Origin: Rhizobium leguminosarum bv. viciae USDA 2370
Lineage (GTDB): Bacteria; Pseudomonadota; Alphaproteobacteria; Rhizobiales; Rhizobiaceae
Assembly: GCF_002008365.1 (NCBI RefSeq)
Contig: NZ_MRDL01000051.1
Span: 868,001 to 932,000, forward strand
Direction: 5' to 3'
DNA length: 64,000 nucleotides
Below are positions 51,483 through 59,328 of the stretch, one piece after another; within the stretch, counting starts at the first letter, position 1; each line of letters opens with the position of its first letter. The notes beneath the pieces were generated by a model, which worked only from the letters and a program-made list of their open reading frames with translations, did no database searches and had not been told where the DNA came from. The translations under genes were made by a program, and so were the position numbers.

Positions 51483-52043
51483 CTAGACCTGCATGATTTC
51501 CTTTTCCTTCTCGCCAAGCAAGCGGTCGATTTCGGAAATCGTCTCGTCCGTCATCTTCTGTACACGTTCCGACTGCGCGCGGCTCTCGTCCTGGCCGATG
51601 ACGCCGTCCTTTTCGGCTTTCTTCAGGCCGTCCATGCCGTCGCGGCGGACATGGCGAATCGCCACCTTGCTCTTTTCGGCATAGTCGTGCGCCACCTTGA
51701 CGAGCGACTTGCGGCGCTCCTCGTTCAGTTCCGGCAGCGGAATGCGCAGGTTCTGGCCGTCGACGATCGGGTTGAGGCCGAGATTGGATTCGCGGATGCC
51801 GCGCTCGACAGCACTGACCATCGATTTGTCCCAGACGGAAACCGACAGCATGCGCGGCTCGGGCACGGTGATGTTGGCGACCTGGTTCAGCGGCATGCGG
51901 GAACCATAGGCCTCGATCGTCACCGGGTCGAGGATGTTGGCCGAAGCACGGCCGGTGCGCAGCGATGCGATGTCGCTCTTAAATGCGGAAATGGCGCCGT
52001 CCATGCGGCGCTTCAGTTCCTTGATATCGATACCTTCACTCAT
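51483..52043 (-). CDS. frr: Ribosome recycling factor
   Basis: A 186-residue two-domain protein that, with EF-G, splits post-termination ribosomes. The three-helix bundle is visible as LKRRMDGAISAFKSDIASLRTGRA at the N-terminus and as the helical LPELNEERRKSLVKVAHDYAEKSKVAIRHVRRDG. The beta/alpha domain lies between (residues about 30-105). It follows pyrH by 51 bp and precedes uppS, the classic rpsB-tsf-pyrH-frr order. Confidence 0.97.
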   Translation of the reverse strand: MSEGIDIKELKRRMDGAISAFKSDIASLRTGRASANILDPVTIEAYGSRMPLNQVANITVPEPRMLSVSVWDKSMVSAVERGIRESNLGLNPIVDGQNLRIPLPELNEERRKSLVKVAHDYAEKSKVAIRHVRRDGMDGLKKAEKDGVIGQDESRAQSERVQKMTDETISEIDRLLGEKEKEIMQV

Positions 52044-52094
52044 GTCGATGCTCCCGTCTGGCGAGGGCTGCGCCGAAACCGCGGCGCAGCTTTA

Positions 52095-52817
52095 TCAGTT
52101 GTCGGAGACGATGGTCTTGAGGCCACCGCCCGTCAAGATTTCAGCAAAACCACCCTTCTCGTGGATCGAGAAGACGATGATCGGAATGGAATTTTCCCTG
52201 GCGAGCGCCACGGCGGCAACGTCCATCACCGCAAGCCCCCTGTCCAGCACTTCCTGGTGCGTCAAGCGGTCGAGGCGAGTCGCATCGGGATATTTCTTCG
52301 GGTCGGCGGTGTAGATGCCGTCCACCTGCGTACCCTTGAAGATCGCCTCCGCGCCCATTTCGGCGGCGCGAAGTGCTGCGGCGGAATCGGTGGTGAAGAA
52401 GGGGTTGCCGGTGCCACCGGCAAAGATCACCACGCGTCCCATCGACAGATGATAAAGGGTTGCGCGCTGCGAAAAGCTCTCGCAGATCTCGGGCATGGAG
52501 ATGGCCGAAAGCACCACCGTGTCGATGTTCAGCTTGCGCAGCGAGGTCGCCAGCGCCAGCGCGTTGATGATGGTGCCGAGCATGCCCATATGGTCGCCGG
52601 TGACCCGGTCGCCGCCCTTGGACGCCACCGCGACACCGCGGAAGATATTGCCGCCACCGACGACGACGCCGACTTCCACGCCCATATGCCGTGCCTCGGC
52701 TATGTCGGATGCAATGCGGTCCGCCACCGTCACATCGATCCCGAAACCCTGGCCACCCATGAGCGCTTCGCCGGAAGCCTTGAGTAGAACGCGTTTATAG
52801 ACAGGCTCTAAAGACAT
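52095..52817 (-). CDS. pyrH: Uridylate kinase
   Basis: A 240-residue amino-acid-kinase-fold UMP kinase. KRVLLKASGEALMG starts the fold, VGVVVGGGNIFRG binds phosphate, and GTGNPFFTTDSAAALRA binds UMP; ATRLDRLTHQEVLDRGLAVMD is in the ATP half. In bacteria the enzyme is hexameric and regulated by GTP and UTP. It lies between tsf and frr. A stem-loop at 52852-52890 in the gap to tsf may reduce read-through. Confidence 0.97.
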   Translation of the reverse strand: MSLEPVYKRVLLKASGEALMGGQGFGIDVTVADRIASDIAEARHMGVEVGVVVGGGNIFRGVAVASKGGDRVTGDHMGMLGTIINALALATSLRKLNIDTVVLSAISMPEICESFSQRATLYHLSMGRVVIFAGGTGNPFFTTDSAAALRAAEMGAEAIFKGTQVDGIYTADPKKYPDATRLDRLTHQEVLDRGLAVMDVAAVALARENSIPIIVFSIHEKGGFAEILTGGGLKTIVSDN

Positions 52818-52851
52818 CTTGGCTCCTCGTAAATTGCCGTGAATGCCCGAT

Positions 52852-52890
52852 ACACGAAGGGCACCGCGTTGTCACGCGATGCCCTTCGTG
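52852..52890. other. Stem-loop between tsf and pyrH
   Basis: CACGAAGGGCA-CCGCG / CGCG-ATGCCCTTCGTG, a long stem with one small internal mismatch. The minus strand, the direction of transcription, has no U-tract after it, so it is probably a processing or attenuation hairpin, not a full terminator. Confidence 0.55.
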
Positions 52891-52913
52891 TTTTCCCAAT
52901 TATGACTGGAAGA

Positions 52914-53840
52914 TCAACCCTTGACGGCAGCCGCAACTTCGGCCGCGAAGTCGGTTTCTTCCTTCTCGACGCCTTCGCCGAGCAGCAGACGGGCCATGCC
53001 GGCAACTTCGATCGGCGCGCCGACGGCCTTTTCAGCTTCCTTGATGGCGGCAGCAACCGTCAGGTCCGGATTGATGACGAAAGCCTGCGAGAGAAGAGCG
53101 ACTTCTTCGAAGAACTTGCGCATGCGGCCTTCGACCATCTTTTCGATGATGTTGTCAGGCTTGCCGGAAGCGCGCGACTGCTCGATGAAGACGTTGCGCT
53201 CGCGCTCGGCGACGGCGGCATCGACTTCTTCCGGGCGGATCGCCAGCGGCGCGGTCGCCGCGATGTGCATGGCGACCTGACGGCCGATGGCGTTCAGGGC
53301 TTCCTTGTCGCCGGTCGACTTCAGCGCCACGAGAACGCCGAGTTTGCCGAGGCCGTCGGAAACAGCATTGTGGATATAAGTGGCGACGACGCCGTCCTCC
53401 ACCGAGAGAGCGGTCGAACGGCGCAGGTTCATGTTCTCGCCGATCGTGGCGATCGCATCCTTGATCGTGTCGGAAACGGACTTGCCGGATGCCGGGTAGG
53501 TCGCAGCGGCAACGGCGTCGACCGTGCCGTCGGTCGAGACGGCGACCTTGGCGATGCCGCGGACGAGTTCCTGGAAGGCATCGTTACGGGCGACGAAGTC
53601 GGTTTCGGAATTGACTTCGACGACGACGGCCTTGGTGCCCTGGCTCGAAACGCCGATGAGGCCTTCGGCAGCGGTGCGGCCGGACTTCTTGTCGGCCTTG
53701 GCGATGCCCTTGGCGCGCAGCCAGTCGATCGCCGCTTCCATGTCGCCACCGGTTTCAGCAAGAGCCTTCTTGCAGTCCATCATGCCTGCGCCGGTCTTTT
53801 CGCGCAGTTCCTTCACCATTGCAGCCGTAATCTCGCTCAT
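52914..53840 (-). CDS. tsf: Translation elongation factor Ts
   Basis: A 308-residue guanine nucleotide exchange factor for EF-Tu. The N-terminal UBA-like domain is clear (AAMVKELREKTGAGMMDCKKALAETGGDMEAAIDWLR; residues about 6-42), with the core VEVNSETDFVARNDAFQ that inserts next to the EF-Tu nucleotide site. The C-terminal core repeat includes QAFVINPDLTV. It follows rpsB by about 255 bp and is expressed with it. Confidence 0.98.
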   Translation of the reverse strand: MSEITAAMVKELREKTGAGMMDCKKALAETGGDMEAAIDWLRAKGIAKADKKSGRTAAEGLIGVSSQGTKAVVVEVNSETDFVARNDAFQELVRGIAKVAVSTDGTVDAVAAATYPASGKSVSDTIKDAIATIGENMNLRRSTALSVEDGVVATYIHNAVSDGLGKLGVLVALKSTGDKEALNAIGRQVAMHIAATAPLAIRPEEVDAAVAERERNVFIEQSRASGKPDNIIEKMVEGRMRKFFEEVALLSQAFVINPDLTVAAAIKEAEKAVGAPIEVAGMARLLLGEGVEKEETDFAAEVAAAVKG

Positions 53841-54067
53841 TAGCTTCCTCTTGTCGGTTCATACGGTGGGCCGTAAAGCGCGGCTCAGCACCGGATTGAG
53901 GCACGAAATGTACCTGTATGTATGACAGCGTGATGAAGACGCGCCATAACGAAACTTCTCTGGCGAAGAGCCTGATGCCTTCGCCCTGAAACAGGCAAGG
54001 CCGCCGAACTTCGATGAGTCGCGAGCGGCCTTTCCCAGTCTCTGCAAGCCCTGTCTCTGTAAGCTTT

Positions 54068-54087
54068 GGCGGATCTTTCGATCCGCC
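54068..54087. other. Stem-loop just after rpsB
   Basis: Perfect 8-bp stem GGCGGATC / GATCCGCC with a TTTC loop, directly past the rpsB stop. There is no U-tract in the direction of transcription; it could be an attenuator controlling rpsB versus tsf levels. Confidence 0.5.
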
Positions 54088-54095
54088 CGCTTTCA

Positions 54096-54863
54096 TCAGC
54101 CTTCGGCTGCTTCCTCGAGAGCCGGTTCGACCGGAAGTTCGGAGGATGCGCCGAGATCGCGGCCGGAAGAGCCCTGCTGACGGGCGATGCCGTCGATGGC
54201 AGCGCGGGAGATCAGCTCGCAGTAAAGAGCGATCGCGCGCGAAGCATCGTCGTTACCCGGGATCGGATAGTCGATCAGGTCCGGATCGCAGTTCGAATCG
54301 ATGATGGCGACAACCGGGATGCCGAGGCGCTTGGCTTCGTCGATCGCGATCTTTTCCTTGTTGGTGTCGATGATAAACATCAGGTCAGGCGTGCCGCCCA
54401 TATCGCGGATACCGCCGAGGGCCTTGTCGAGCTTTTCACGCTCGCGCTCGAGGTTCAGGCGTTCCTTCTTGGTGAAGCCCTGGGCTTCGCCGTTCAGGAT
54501 CTCGTCGAGCTTGCGCAGGCGCTGGATCGAGTTGGAGATCGTCTTCCAGTTCGTCATCATGCCGCCGAGCCAGCGCGAGTTGACGTAGTACTGGGCCGAG
54601 CGCTTAGCGCTGTCGGCAATGATCTCAGACGCCTGGCGCTTGGTGCCGACGAAGAGAACGCGGCCGCCGCGGGCAACGGTGTCGCTGACGACCTGAAGGG
54701 CGCGCGACAGCATCGGAACGGTCTGGGCCAGATCGATGATGTGAATGTTGTTGCGATCGCCGAAGATGTACGGCTTCATCTTCGGGTTCCAGCGATGCGT
54801 CTGGTGGCCGAAGTGGACGCCTGCTTCAAGAAGCTGGCGCATAGAAAAATCAGGCAATGCCAT
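54096..54863 (-). CDS. rpsB: 30S ribosomal protein S2
   Basis: A 255-residue S2 with MRQLLEAGVHFGHQTHRWNPKM at the N-terminus, FVGTKRQAS, SRWLGGMMTNWKT and the C-terminal GIPVVAIIDSNCDPDLIDYPIPGNDD all present. The tail is slightly longer and acidic-ended, as in alphaproteobacteria. It is the first gene of the rpsB-tsf-pyrH-frr and envelope gene run. GGAGTAACAAGGC precedes the ATG. Confidence 0.98.
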   Translation of the reverse strand: MALPDFSMRQLLEAGVHFGHQTHRWNPKMKPYIFGDRNNIHIIDLAQTVPMLSRALQVVSDTVARGGRVLFVGTKRQASEIIADSAKRSAQYYVNSRWLGGMMTNWKTISNSIQRLRKLDEILNGEAQGFTKKERLNLEREREKLDKALGGIRDMGGTPDLMFIIDTNKEKIAIDEAKRLGIPVVAIIDSNCDPDLIDYPIPGNDDASRAIALYCELISRAAIDGIARQQGSSGRDLGASSELPVEPALEEAAEG

Positions 54864-54989
54864 GCCTTGTTACTCCTTTTCCGGTTGAACCTCCGCAAGG
54901 CGAACAGCACCCTCTTCGAGGATGCCACCGGGCGGAACAGCCCGGATTTCTCCCGGACGATCCCATGCCTTACGTGTGGAATGCCGGTG

Positions 54990-55019
54990 CCCATACATTC
55001 GATTTGGCACAAAAGCAAG
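54990..55019 (-). promoter_or_regulatory. Candidate rpsB promoter
   Basis: Minus-strand TTGCTT (55013-55018) and TATGGG with a 17-bp spacer, leaving a 5' untranslated region of about 120 bases before rpsB. In many bacteria S2 represses its own leader; I see no confident structure to assign. Confidence 0.4.
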
Positions 55020-55044
55020 ACTTATGCCGAAAAAACCTGGCGGC

Positions 55045-55167
55045 TCAGCTTGCCAGCGTCGGCTGCAGCGACAGCATGACGCCTGCATCCGGCATCGGGA
55101 GGATGGCATCGACCTCGGCCGGCAGCAGGATCGCACCGACCCGAAAAGCAGGACGACAGACGGCGAC
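55045..55167 (-). other. Coding-like orphan segment upstream of rpsB
   Basis: Forty stop-free codons ending in TGA (55045-55047) with a strong G/C bias at third positions, encoding a hydrophobic, Pro-rich peptide (GAILLPAEVDAILPMPDAG). An in-frame stop precedes it at 55168-55170 and no ATG or GTG start lies near its front. It may be the 3' remnant of a lost gene. The rest of 54864-55238 holds the rpsB promoter region only. Confidence 0.35.
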
Positions 55168-55238
55168 TCAGTCATCGCTGATCGCCGAACCATAGTGAAT
55201 TTTATGATACAGTTTTATGACGGGCGAGAGCTCGTCGC

Positions 55239-56075
55239 CTACTTGCAAACCTCGGCCTTGCGGTCGAGCAGCTCCAGCTTGGCGAGCTTGCCGGTCAGGA
55301 CGAAATCGCCATAGTCCATCGTCAGATCGCGGGTGATGCCGTTCTCATAGAGCTTGAAGGACATGCGGTAGACCGGCAAAGCATCGGATTTCGCATTCTC
55401 GTTGAAATAGGCGATCGTCACCGGCCAGAAGGCCGTCTTCGAGAAGGCGCCGGCATTGCCGGCATCGGCTTCCTCGGCGATCGGTGTCTCCTGCTTGCCG
55501 ACGATCGTCGTCGTCGCCAGCGACTTGTCGCCGTCGTCGGAACCATCGAAGACGCGCGCCTCGAAGAAGCGCTTGCCGTCCTTGGCATGCTGGATCACAT
55601 CGAGCATATGTTCAGTGGGAAAACGGCTTTCAGCAAGCTGCAGTTCACGGTTCGCCGGCTGCTTGAGATCGACCTTGACACCATCCGGCTGGTCCTGCGC
55701 CGCACCGTTGACCTCCTTGTCGAGCTGCTCGTCGGTGAAGGATTTGGTGTCGAAGGTGAACTTGCCGTCCTTCAGGTTCTCGAAGGTCTTCGTCTGCTGG
55801 TCGCTGACACGCACGCTGTCGCCGGTGTCGATCTGTGTCACGAAGCGGAAATTGGTGGTGAAGCCCTGGCAATAGCTGCCGTCGAACTCATAGACCATGC
55901 GACCATACATGCCGGCGATGCCAGAGCGGTCCGAGGCGTCCTTCAGTTCCAGATCGTAGACCGCGCGATGTGCGACGAGGCCGGTCGCGATCGCAGCGCT
56001 AACCGCGGGCGCAGCCGCCCATGCATTGGCGGAAACGCTGGCGAGAAGCAGAGCGACAAGACTCGATCGGAACAT
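55239..56075 (-). CDS. eipB: EipB-like cell envelope integrity protein (DUF1849)
   Basis: A 278-residue periplasmic protein matching the EipB/DUF1849 family of Rhizobiales, needed in Brucella for envelope integrity. A signal peptide (about 1-20, LVALLLASVSANAWA) is followed by LVAHRAVYDLELKDASDRSG, and MVYEFDGSYCQGF. One Cys in SYCQGF and one next to the C-terminus (EVCK) match the conserved disulfide known in EipB. The fold in Brucella is a 14-stranded beta spiral. It is divergent from ridA across a 136-bp gap. Confidence 0.85.
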   Translation of the reverse strand: MFRSSLVALLLASVSANAWAAAPAVSAAIATGLVAHRAVYDLELKDASDRSGIAGMYGRMVYEFDGSYCQGFTTNFRFVTQIDTGDSVRVSDQQTKTFENLKDGKFTFDTKSFTDEQLDKEVNGAAQDQPDGVKVDLKQPANRELQLAESRFPTEHMLDVIQHAKDGKRFFEARVFDGSDDGDKSLATTTIVGKQETPIAEEADAGNAGAFSKTAFWPVTIAYFNENAKSDALPVYRMSFKLYENGITRDLTMDYGDFVLTGKLAKLELLDRKAEVCK

Positions 56076-56211
56076 TCATTAACTCCTGTTGGACTCGGTC
56101 GCGATGTTATAAGAACGCTTTCGGCCAAATCGAGGCTCGAAACTGTCATATTAAAGATTCTAGTCTTGATGCATAATTTTTGAAGAATTGACAACAAAAG
56201 CGGAGACGAAA

Positions 56212-56682
56212 ATGTCCGATGAAATTGCAGCGCGCCTGATTGAGATGGGGATAACCCTGCCCCAAGCCGCAGCACCTGCTGCAAATTACGTTCCCTATGT
56301 GATCAGCGGCAATCTTCTCTACATCTCCGGCCAGCTGCCGCTCGAAGGCGGCAAGGTCACTGTCTCGGGCCATCTCGGCAAGACCGTCGACGTTGCAACG
56401 GGCCAGCGCGGCGCAGAACTCTGCGCCATCAACATCCTTGCCCAGGCAAAGGCGGCACTTGGCGGCGATCTCGGCCGTATCCGGCGCGTCATCAAGCTGA
56501 ACGGCTTCGTCGCCTCGGCGCCCGACTTCGTCGAGCAGCATCTCGTCATCAACGGCGCTTCGAACCTGATTGCCGGCGTGCTTGGCGAAGCCGGCAAACA
56601 TGCGCGTGCCGCTGTCGGCATGGCGGCCTTGCCGCTGAATGCCGCCGTCGAGATAGACGCTATCATGGAAATCGCAGAATGA
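56212..56682 (+). CDS. RidA family protein (YjgF/YER057c/UK114)
   Basis: A 156-residue RidA-fold protein of the longer subgroup. Canonical RidA hydrolyses reactive enamine/imine intermediates from PLP enzymes. Here VPYVISGNLLYISGQLP and the C-terminal GEAGKHARAAVGMAALPLNAAVEID match the trimer-forming motifs; the catalytic Arg lies in KHARAAVG. It starts at ATG 56212 (GGAG upstream); a TTG at 56188 is unlikely. The stop overlaps the next gene by four bases, so the pair is coupled. Confidence 0.88.
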   Translation: MSDEIAARLIEMGITLPQAAAPAANYVPYVISGNLLYISGQLPLEGGKVTVSGHLGKTVDVATGQRGAELCAINILAQAKAALGGDLGRIRRVIKLNGFVASAPDFVEQHLVINGASNLIAGVLGEAGKHARAAVGMAALPLNAAVEIDAIMEIAE

Positions 56683-57398
56683 CCAATGTTGCCTGGATCA
56701 GGGACCTGCCGGTCGCCCATCGCGGCTATCACGATCTCAACACGCATGTCTGGGAAAACACGCTTTCCGCCTTCTCGCGCGCCGTCGAAGCGGGGTTTGC
56801 GATCGAATGCGACCTGCATTACGCCTCCGACGGCGTACCGGTCATCTTTCATGACGAGGACCTGCAGCGCCTGTGCAACCTCCACGGCGACATCCGCGAG
56901 CGCACCTCCCGGGAACTCGGACTGATCGCCATCGGCGGCACCAGCGACAAGGTGCCGACGCTGCGCCAGCTCCTCGATCTCGTCAAGGGCAAGGTGCCGC
57001 TGGTGCTAGAACTCAAGGGGCGGGAGGCCGATGACGAAGGTTTCGCCGAAGCCGTGCTCGAGGTGCTCGAAGGCTATGAGGGCAAGGTGGCGCTGATGAG
57101 TTTTGACCACTGGCTGCTGCGCGATCTGAAGGCGCTTGGCGCACCCTACCCGCTCGGGCTGACGGCCGACGGCAACACACCGGAGGCGTTCAAGACGCAT
57201 GTGAAGGCGATGGAGATCGGTCTCGATTTCATCTCCTATCATTATGGCGATCTGCCGAACGCCTTTATCACCAGCGAACGCGAAAAGGGCATTCCTGTCA
57301 TCACCTGGACGGTGCGTGACGAAGCGGCGCGCCGGCTTACATTCGCAAACGCAGACCAGATGACCTTCGAAGGCTTCGATCCGCGTGTGGCTGCTTGA
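56679..57398 (+). CDS. Glycerophosphodiester phosphodiesterase
   Basis: A 239-residue GDPD-domain enzyme that releases glycerol 3-phosphate from glycerophosphodiesters. The catalytic HRGYHD, then ENTLSAF, ECDLHYASDG and VIFHDEDLQRL (about 12-60) give the conserved His/Glu/Asp residues. No signal peptide is seen, so it is cytoplasmic (UgpQ-like). ATGA overlap with the RidA gene. In rhizobia such enzymes recycle lipid headgroups during phosphate limitation. Confidence 0.92.
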   Translation: MTNVAWIRDLPVAHRGYHDLNTHVWENTLSAFSRAVEAGFAIECDLHYASDGVPVIFHDEDLQRLCNLHGDIRERTSRELGLIAIGGTSDKVPTLRQLLDLVKGKVPLVLELKGREADDEGFAEAVLEVLEGYEGKVALMSFDHWLLRDLKALGAPYPLGLTADGNTPEAFKTHVKAMEIGLDFISYHYGDLPNAFITSEREKGIPVITWTVRDEAARRLTFANADQMTFEGFDPRVAA

Positions 57399-57476
57399 CG
57401 CTCGCTTTTTGGCCAAGATCATGCGCAGACTGAGACAGAGCCGAAACCATCCTCCCACAGGCTTCGCATTTGTCCG

Positions 57477-58667
57477 ATGACTGACGAACTATCCATTCGC
57501 GTCGAACGCTCCTTTACCGCGATTTCCCCGGAGAGCTGGGCCAAGCTTTCCGGAGCGTCGAAGGCATGCGCTACGATTGCCTACAACCCTTTCGTTTCAC
57601 ACGCTTTTCTATCGTCGCTGGAGGAATCCGGCTCGGCCGACGCAGAGACGGGATGGCTCGGCCACCATCTGCTGCTCGAGACCGATCGCGGCGAGTTGAT
57701 CGGCGCCCTGCCCGGCTATCTCAAGAACCACAGCCAGGGCGAATATGTCTTCGACCACGGCTGGGCCGACGCCTTCGAGCGGGCCGGCGGGCGTTATTAT
57801 CCGAAACTTCAGTGCTCGATCCCGTTCACCCCGGCGACAGGCCCGCGTCTTCTTGTCGCCGAGGGGCTGCAACGGCTACCGATCCAGAGCGCGATCGCCG
57901 AAAGCCTGAAGGAGGTGGTGCGGCGGCTCGGCATCTCCTCGGCCCACATCACCTTCGTGCCGGACGAAGAGATCGGCGTCTTCGAGATGGACGGCTATCT
58001 GCATCGCACCGACCAGCAGTTCCATTTCATCAATGACGGCTATGCCAATCACGAGGAATTTCTCGAAACGCTTGCCTCGCGCAAACGTAAGGCGTTGCGC
58101 AAGGAGCGCCGCGCCGCCCTCGAAAACGGTATCAGCATCGACTGGCTGACCGGCCGCGACCTGACGGAACGCATCTGGGACCAGTTCTTCAAATTCTATA
58201 TGGATACTGGCGGGCGCAAGTGGGGCCGGCCCTACCTCACCCGTAAGTTCTACTCGCTGATTGGCGAGCGCATGGCCGACGACATCCTGCTCGTCATGGC
58301 CAAGCGCGACGGGCGCTATATCGCCGGCGCGATCAACTTCATCGGCGGCGATACGCTCTACGGCCGTCACTGGGGCTGCATCGAGGACCATCCCTTCCTG
58401 CATTTCGAGGTCTGCTATCACCAGGCGATCGACTTCGCCCTTTCGAAAGGGTTGAAAAGGGTCGAGGCCGGAGCGCAAGGCGAACACAAGCTCGCCCGCG
58501 GCTATCTGCCGGTGACGACGCATTCCGCCCATTATGTCGCTCATGCCGGCCTTCGCCGGGCGATCGGCGACTATCTCGCGCGCGAGCGCGCCGATGTCGA
58601 ACAGATGAGCGAATTGCTGACCGAGCACAGTCCTTTCCGCAAGGGCGAGCGTCTGCAGGACGATTGA
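57477..58667 (+). CDS. DUF482 / COG3146 GNAT-like (peptidogalycan biosynthesis-like) protein
   Basis: A 396-residue protein of the DUF482 family, annotated in databases as predicted N-acyltransferase. It shows a double GNAT-like layout: NPFVSHAFLSSLEESGSA near the start, YPKLQCSIPFTP in the middle and a large C-terminal domain with RKRKALRKERRAA, GRHWGCIEDHPFLHFEVCYHQAIDFAL and GAQGEHKLARGYLP. These last segments are the family hallmark. Substrate unknown; tRNA-dependent or cell wall acyl transfer has been guessed for relatives. The start at 57477 lacks a clear ribosome-binding site. Confidence 0.85.
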   Translation: MTDELSIRVERSFTAISPESWAKLSGASKACATIAYNPFVSHAFLSSLEESGSADAETGWLGHHLLLETDRGELIGALPGYLKNHSQGEYVFDHGWADAFERAGGRYYPKLQCSIPFTPATGPRLLVAEGLQRLPIQSAIAESLKEVVRRLGISSAHITFVPDEEIGVFEMDGYLHRTDQQFHFINDGYANHEEFLETLASRKRKALRKERRAALENGISIDWLTGRDLTERIWDQFFKFYMDTGGRKWGRPYLTRKFYSLIGERMADDILLVMAKRDGRYIAGAINFIGGDTLYGRHWGCIEDHPFLHFEVCYHQAIDFALSKGLKRVEAGAQGEHKLARGYLPVTTHSAHYVAHAGLRRAIGDYLARERADVEQMSELLTEHSPFRKGERLQDD

Positions 58668-58710
58668 CGCCGCCGCACCGGCCGCGCTACCCGCTCAACG
58701 ACGCATATTC

Positions 58711-58801
58711 CTTAAATCGGAATCGATTTGAGGATAAAACTATGCAGAAATTCAAAGTGCTACAGCGTCCTTTGCGCGTTTGAAAAGACGCACCGCGCTG
58801 T
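58711..58801. repeat. Rhizobial palindromic intergenic repeat (second type)
   Basis: A ~90-bp element with a left palindrome (TAAATCG ... CGATTTGA) and a right inverted pair (ACAGCG / CGCTGT enclosing TTTGCGCGTTTGAAAAGACGCA). It differs from the GCATGTCG family at 929, 13403 and 34903. Common in Rhizobium intergenic regions by recollection; no second copy is seen in this window. It lies between the DUF482 and HIT genes. Confidence 0.65.
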
Positions 58802-58822
58802 GAAAAACGAGGAGATTTCGTG

Positions 58823-59254
58823 ATGACCAGCCCGGCCGCTTATGACGACAACAACATCTTCGCCAAGATCCTCCGCGGCGAAATCCCCTCGCACCGGGTT
58901 TACGAGGACGAGCATACTATCGCCTTCATGGATGTGATGCCGCAGGCGCCGGGCCATGTGCTCGTCCTTCCCAAGGCGCCGTCCCGCAATCTCCTCGATG
59001 CCGATCCAGCCACCCTCACCCATGCGATATCAGTCGTCCAGAAGATCGCCATTGCGGTCAGGGACGTCTTCGACGCCGATGGCGTGTTCATCGCCCAGTT
59101 CAACGAACCGGCGGCCGGGCAAACGGTGTTCCATCTGCATTTCCACGTCATCCCAAGGCATGAAGGCGTCGCACTCAAGCCGCATTCCGGCAAGATGGAG
59201 GACGGCGCCGTGCTTGCCGCCAATGCCGAAAAGATTAGGGCAGCGCTGGCGTAA
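58823..59254 (+). CDS. HIT family hydrolase
   Basis: A 143-residue histidine-triad nucleotide-binding protein, HinT-like. ILRGEIPSHRVYEDEHTIAFMDVMPQAPGHVLVLPK and the active-site FHLHFHVIP (H-X-H-X-H) are all present. Members hydrolyse adenosine phosphoramidates or related nucleotides. GAGGAG precedes a GTG-ATG pair; the ATG at 58823 has fitting spacing. It is convergent with clpA on a shared terminator. Confidence 0.93.
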   Translation: MTSPAAYDDNNIFAKILRGEIPSHRVYEDEHTIAFMDVMPQAPGHVLVLPKAPSRNLLDADPATLTHAISVVQKIAIAVRDVFDADGVFIAQFNEPAAGQTVFHLHFHVIPRHEGVALKPHSGKMEDGAVLAANAEKIRAALA

Positions 59255-59282
59255 CCGGTCCCTGCCGATGCCTGAAAAACGA

Positions 59283-59309
59283 AAAAGGCCGCGGAGAACG
59301 CGGCCTTTT
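59283..59309. terminator. Bidirectional terminator between the HIT gene and clpA
   Basis: Stem AAAAGGCCGCG / CGCGGCCTTTT with a five-base loop; the A- and T-tracts on each side allow termination in both directions. Confidence 0.85.
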
Positions 59310-59328
59310 CCAATTCGGTGACGGTATC

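Noticed and set aside
54857..55195. Open frames on both strands in the rpsB leader
   Set aside because: They overlap the rpsB promoter and ribosome-binding region and have no recognisable product; only the short 55045-55167 segment looks coding-like.
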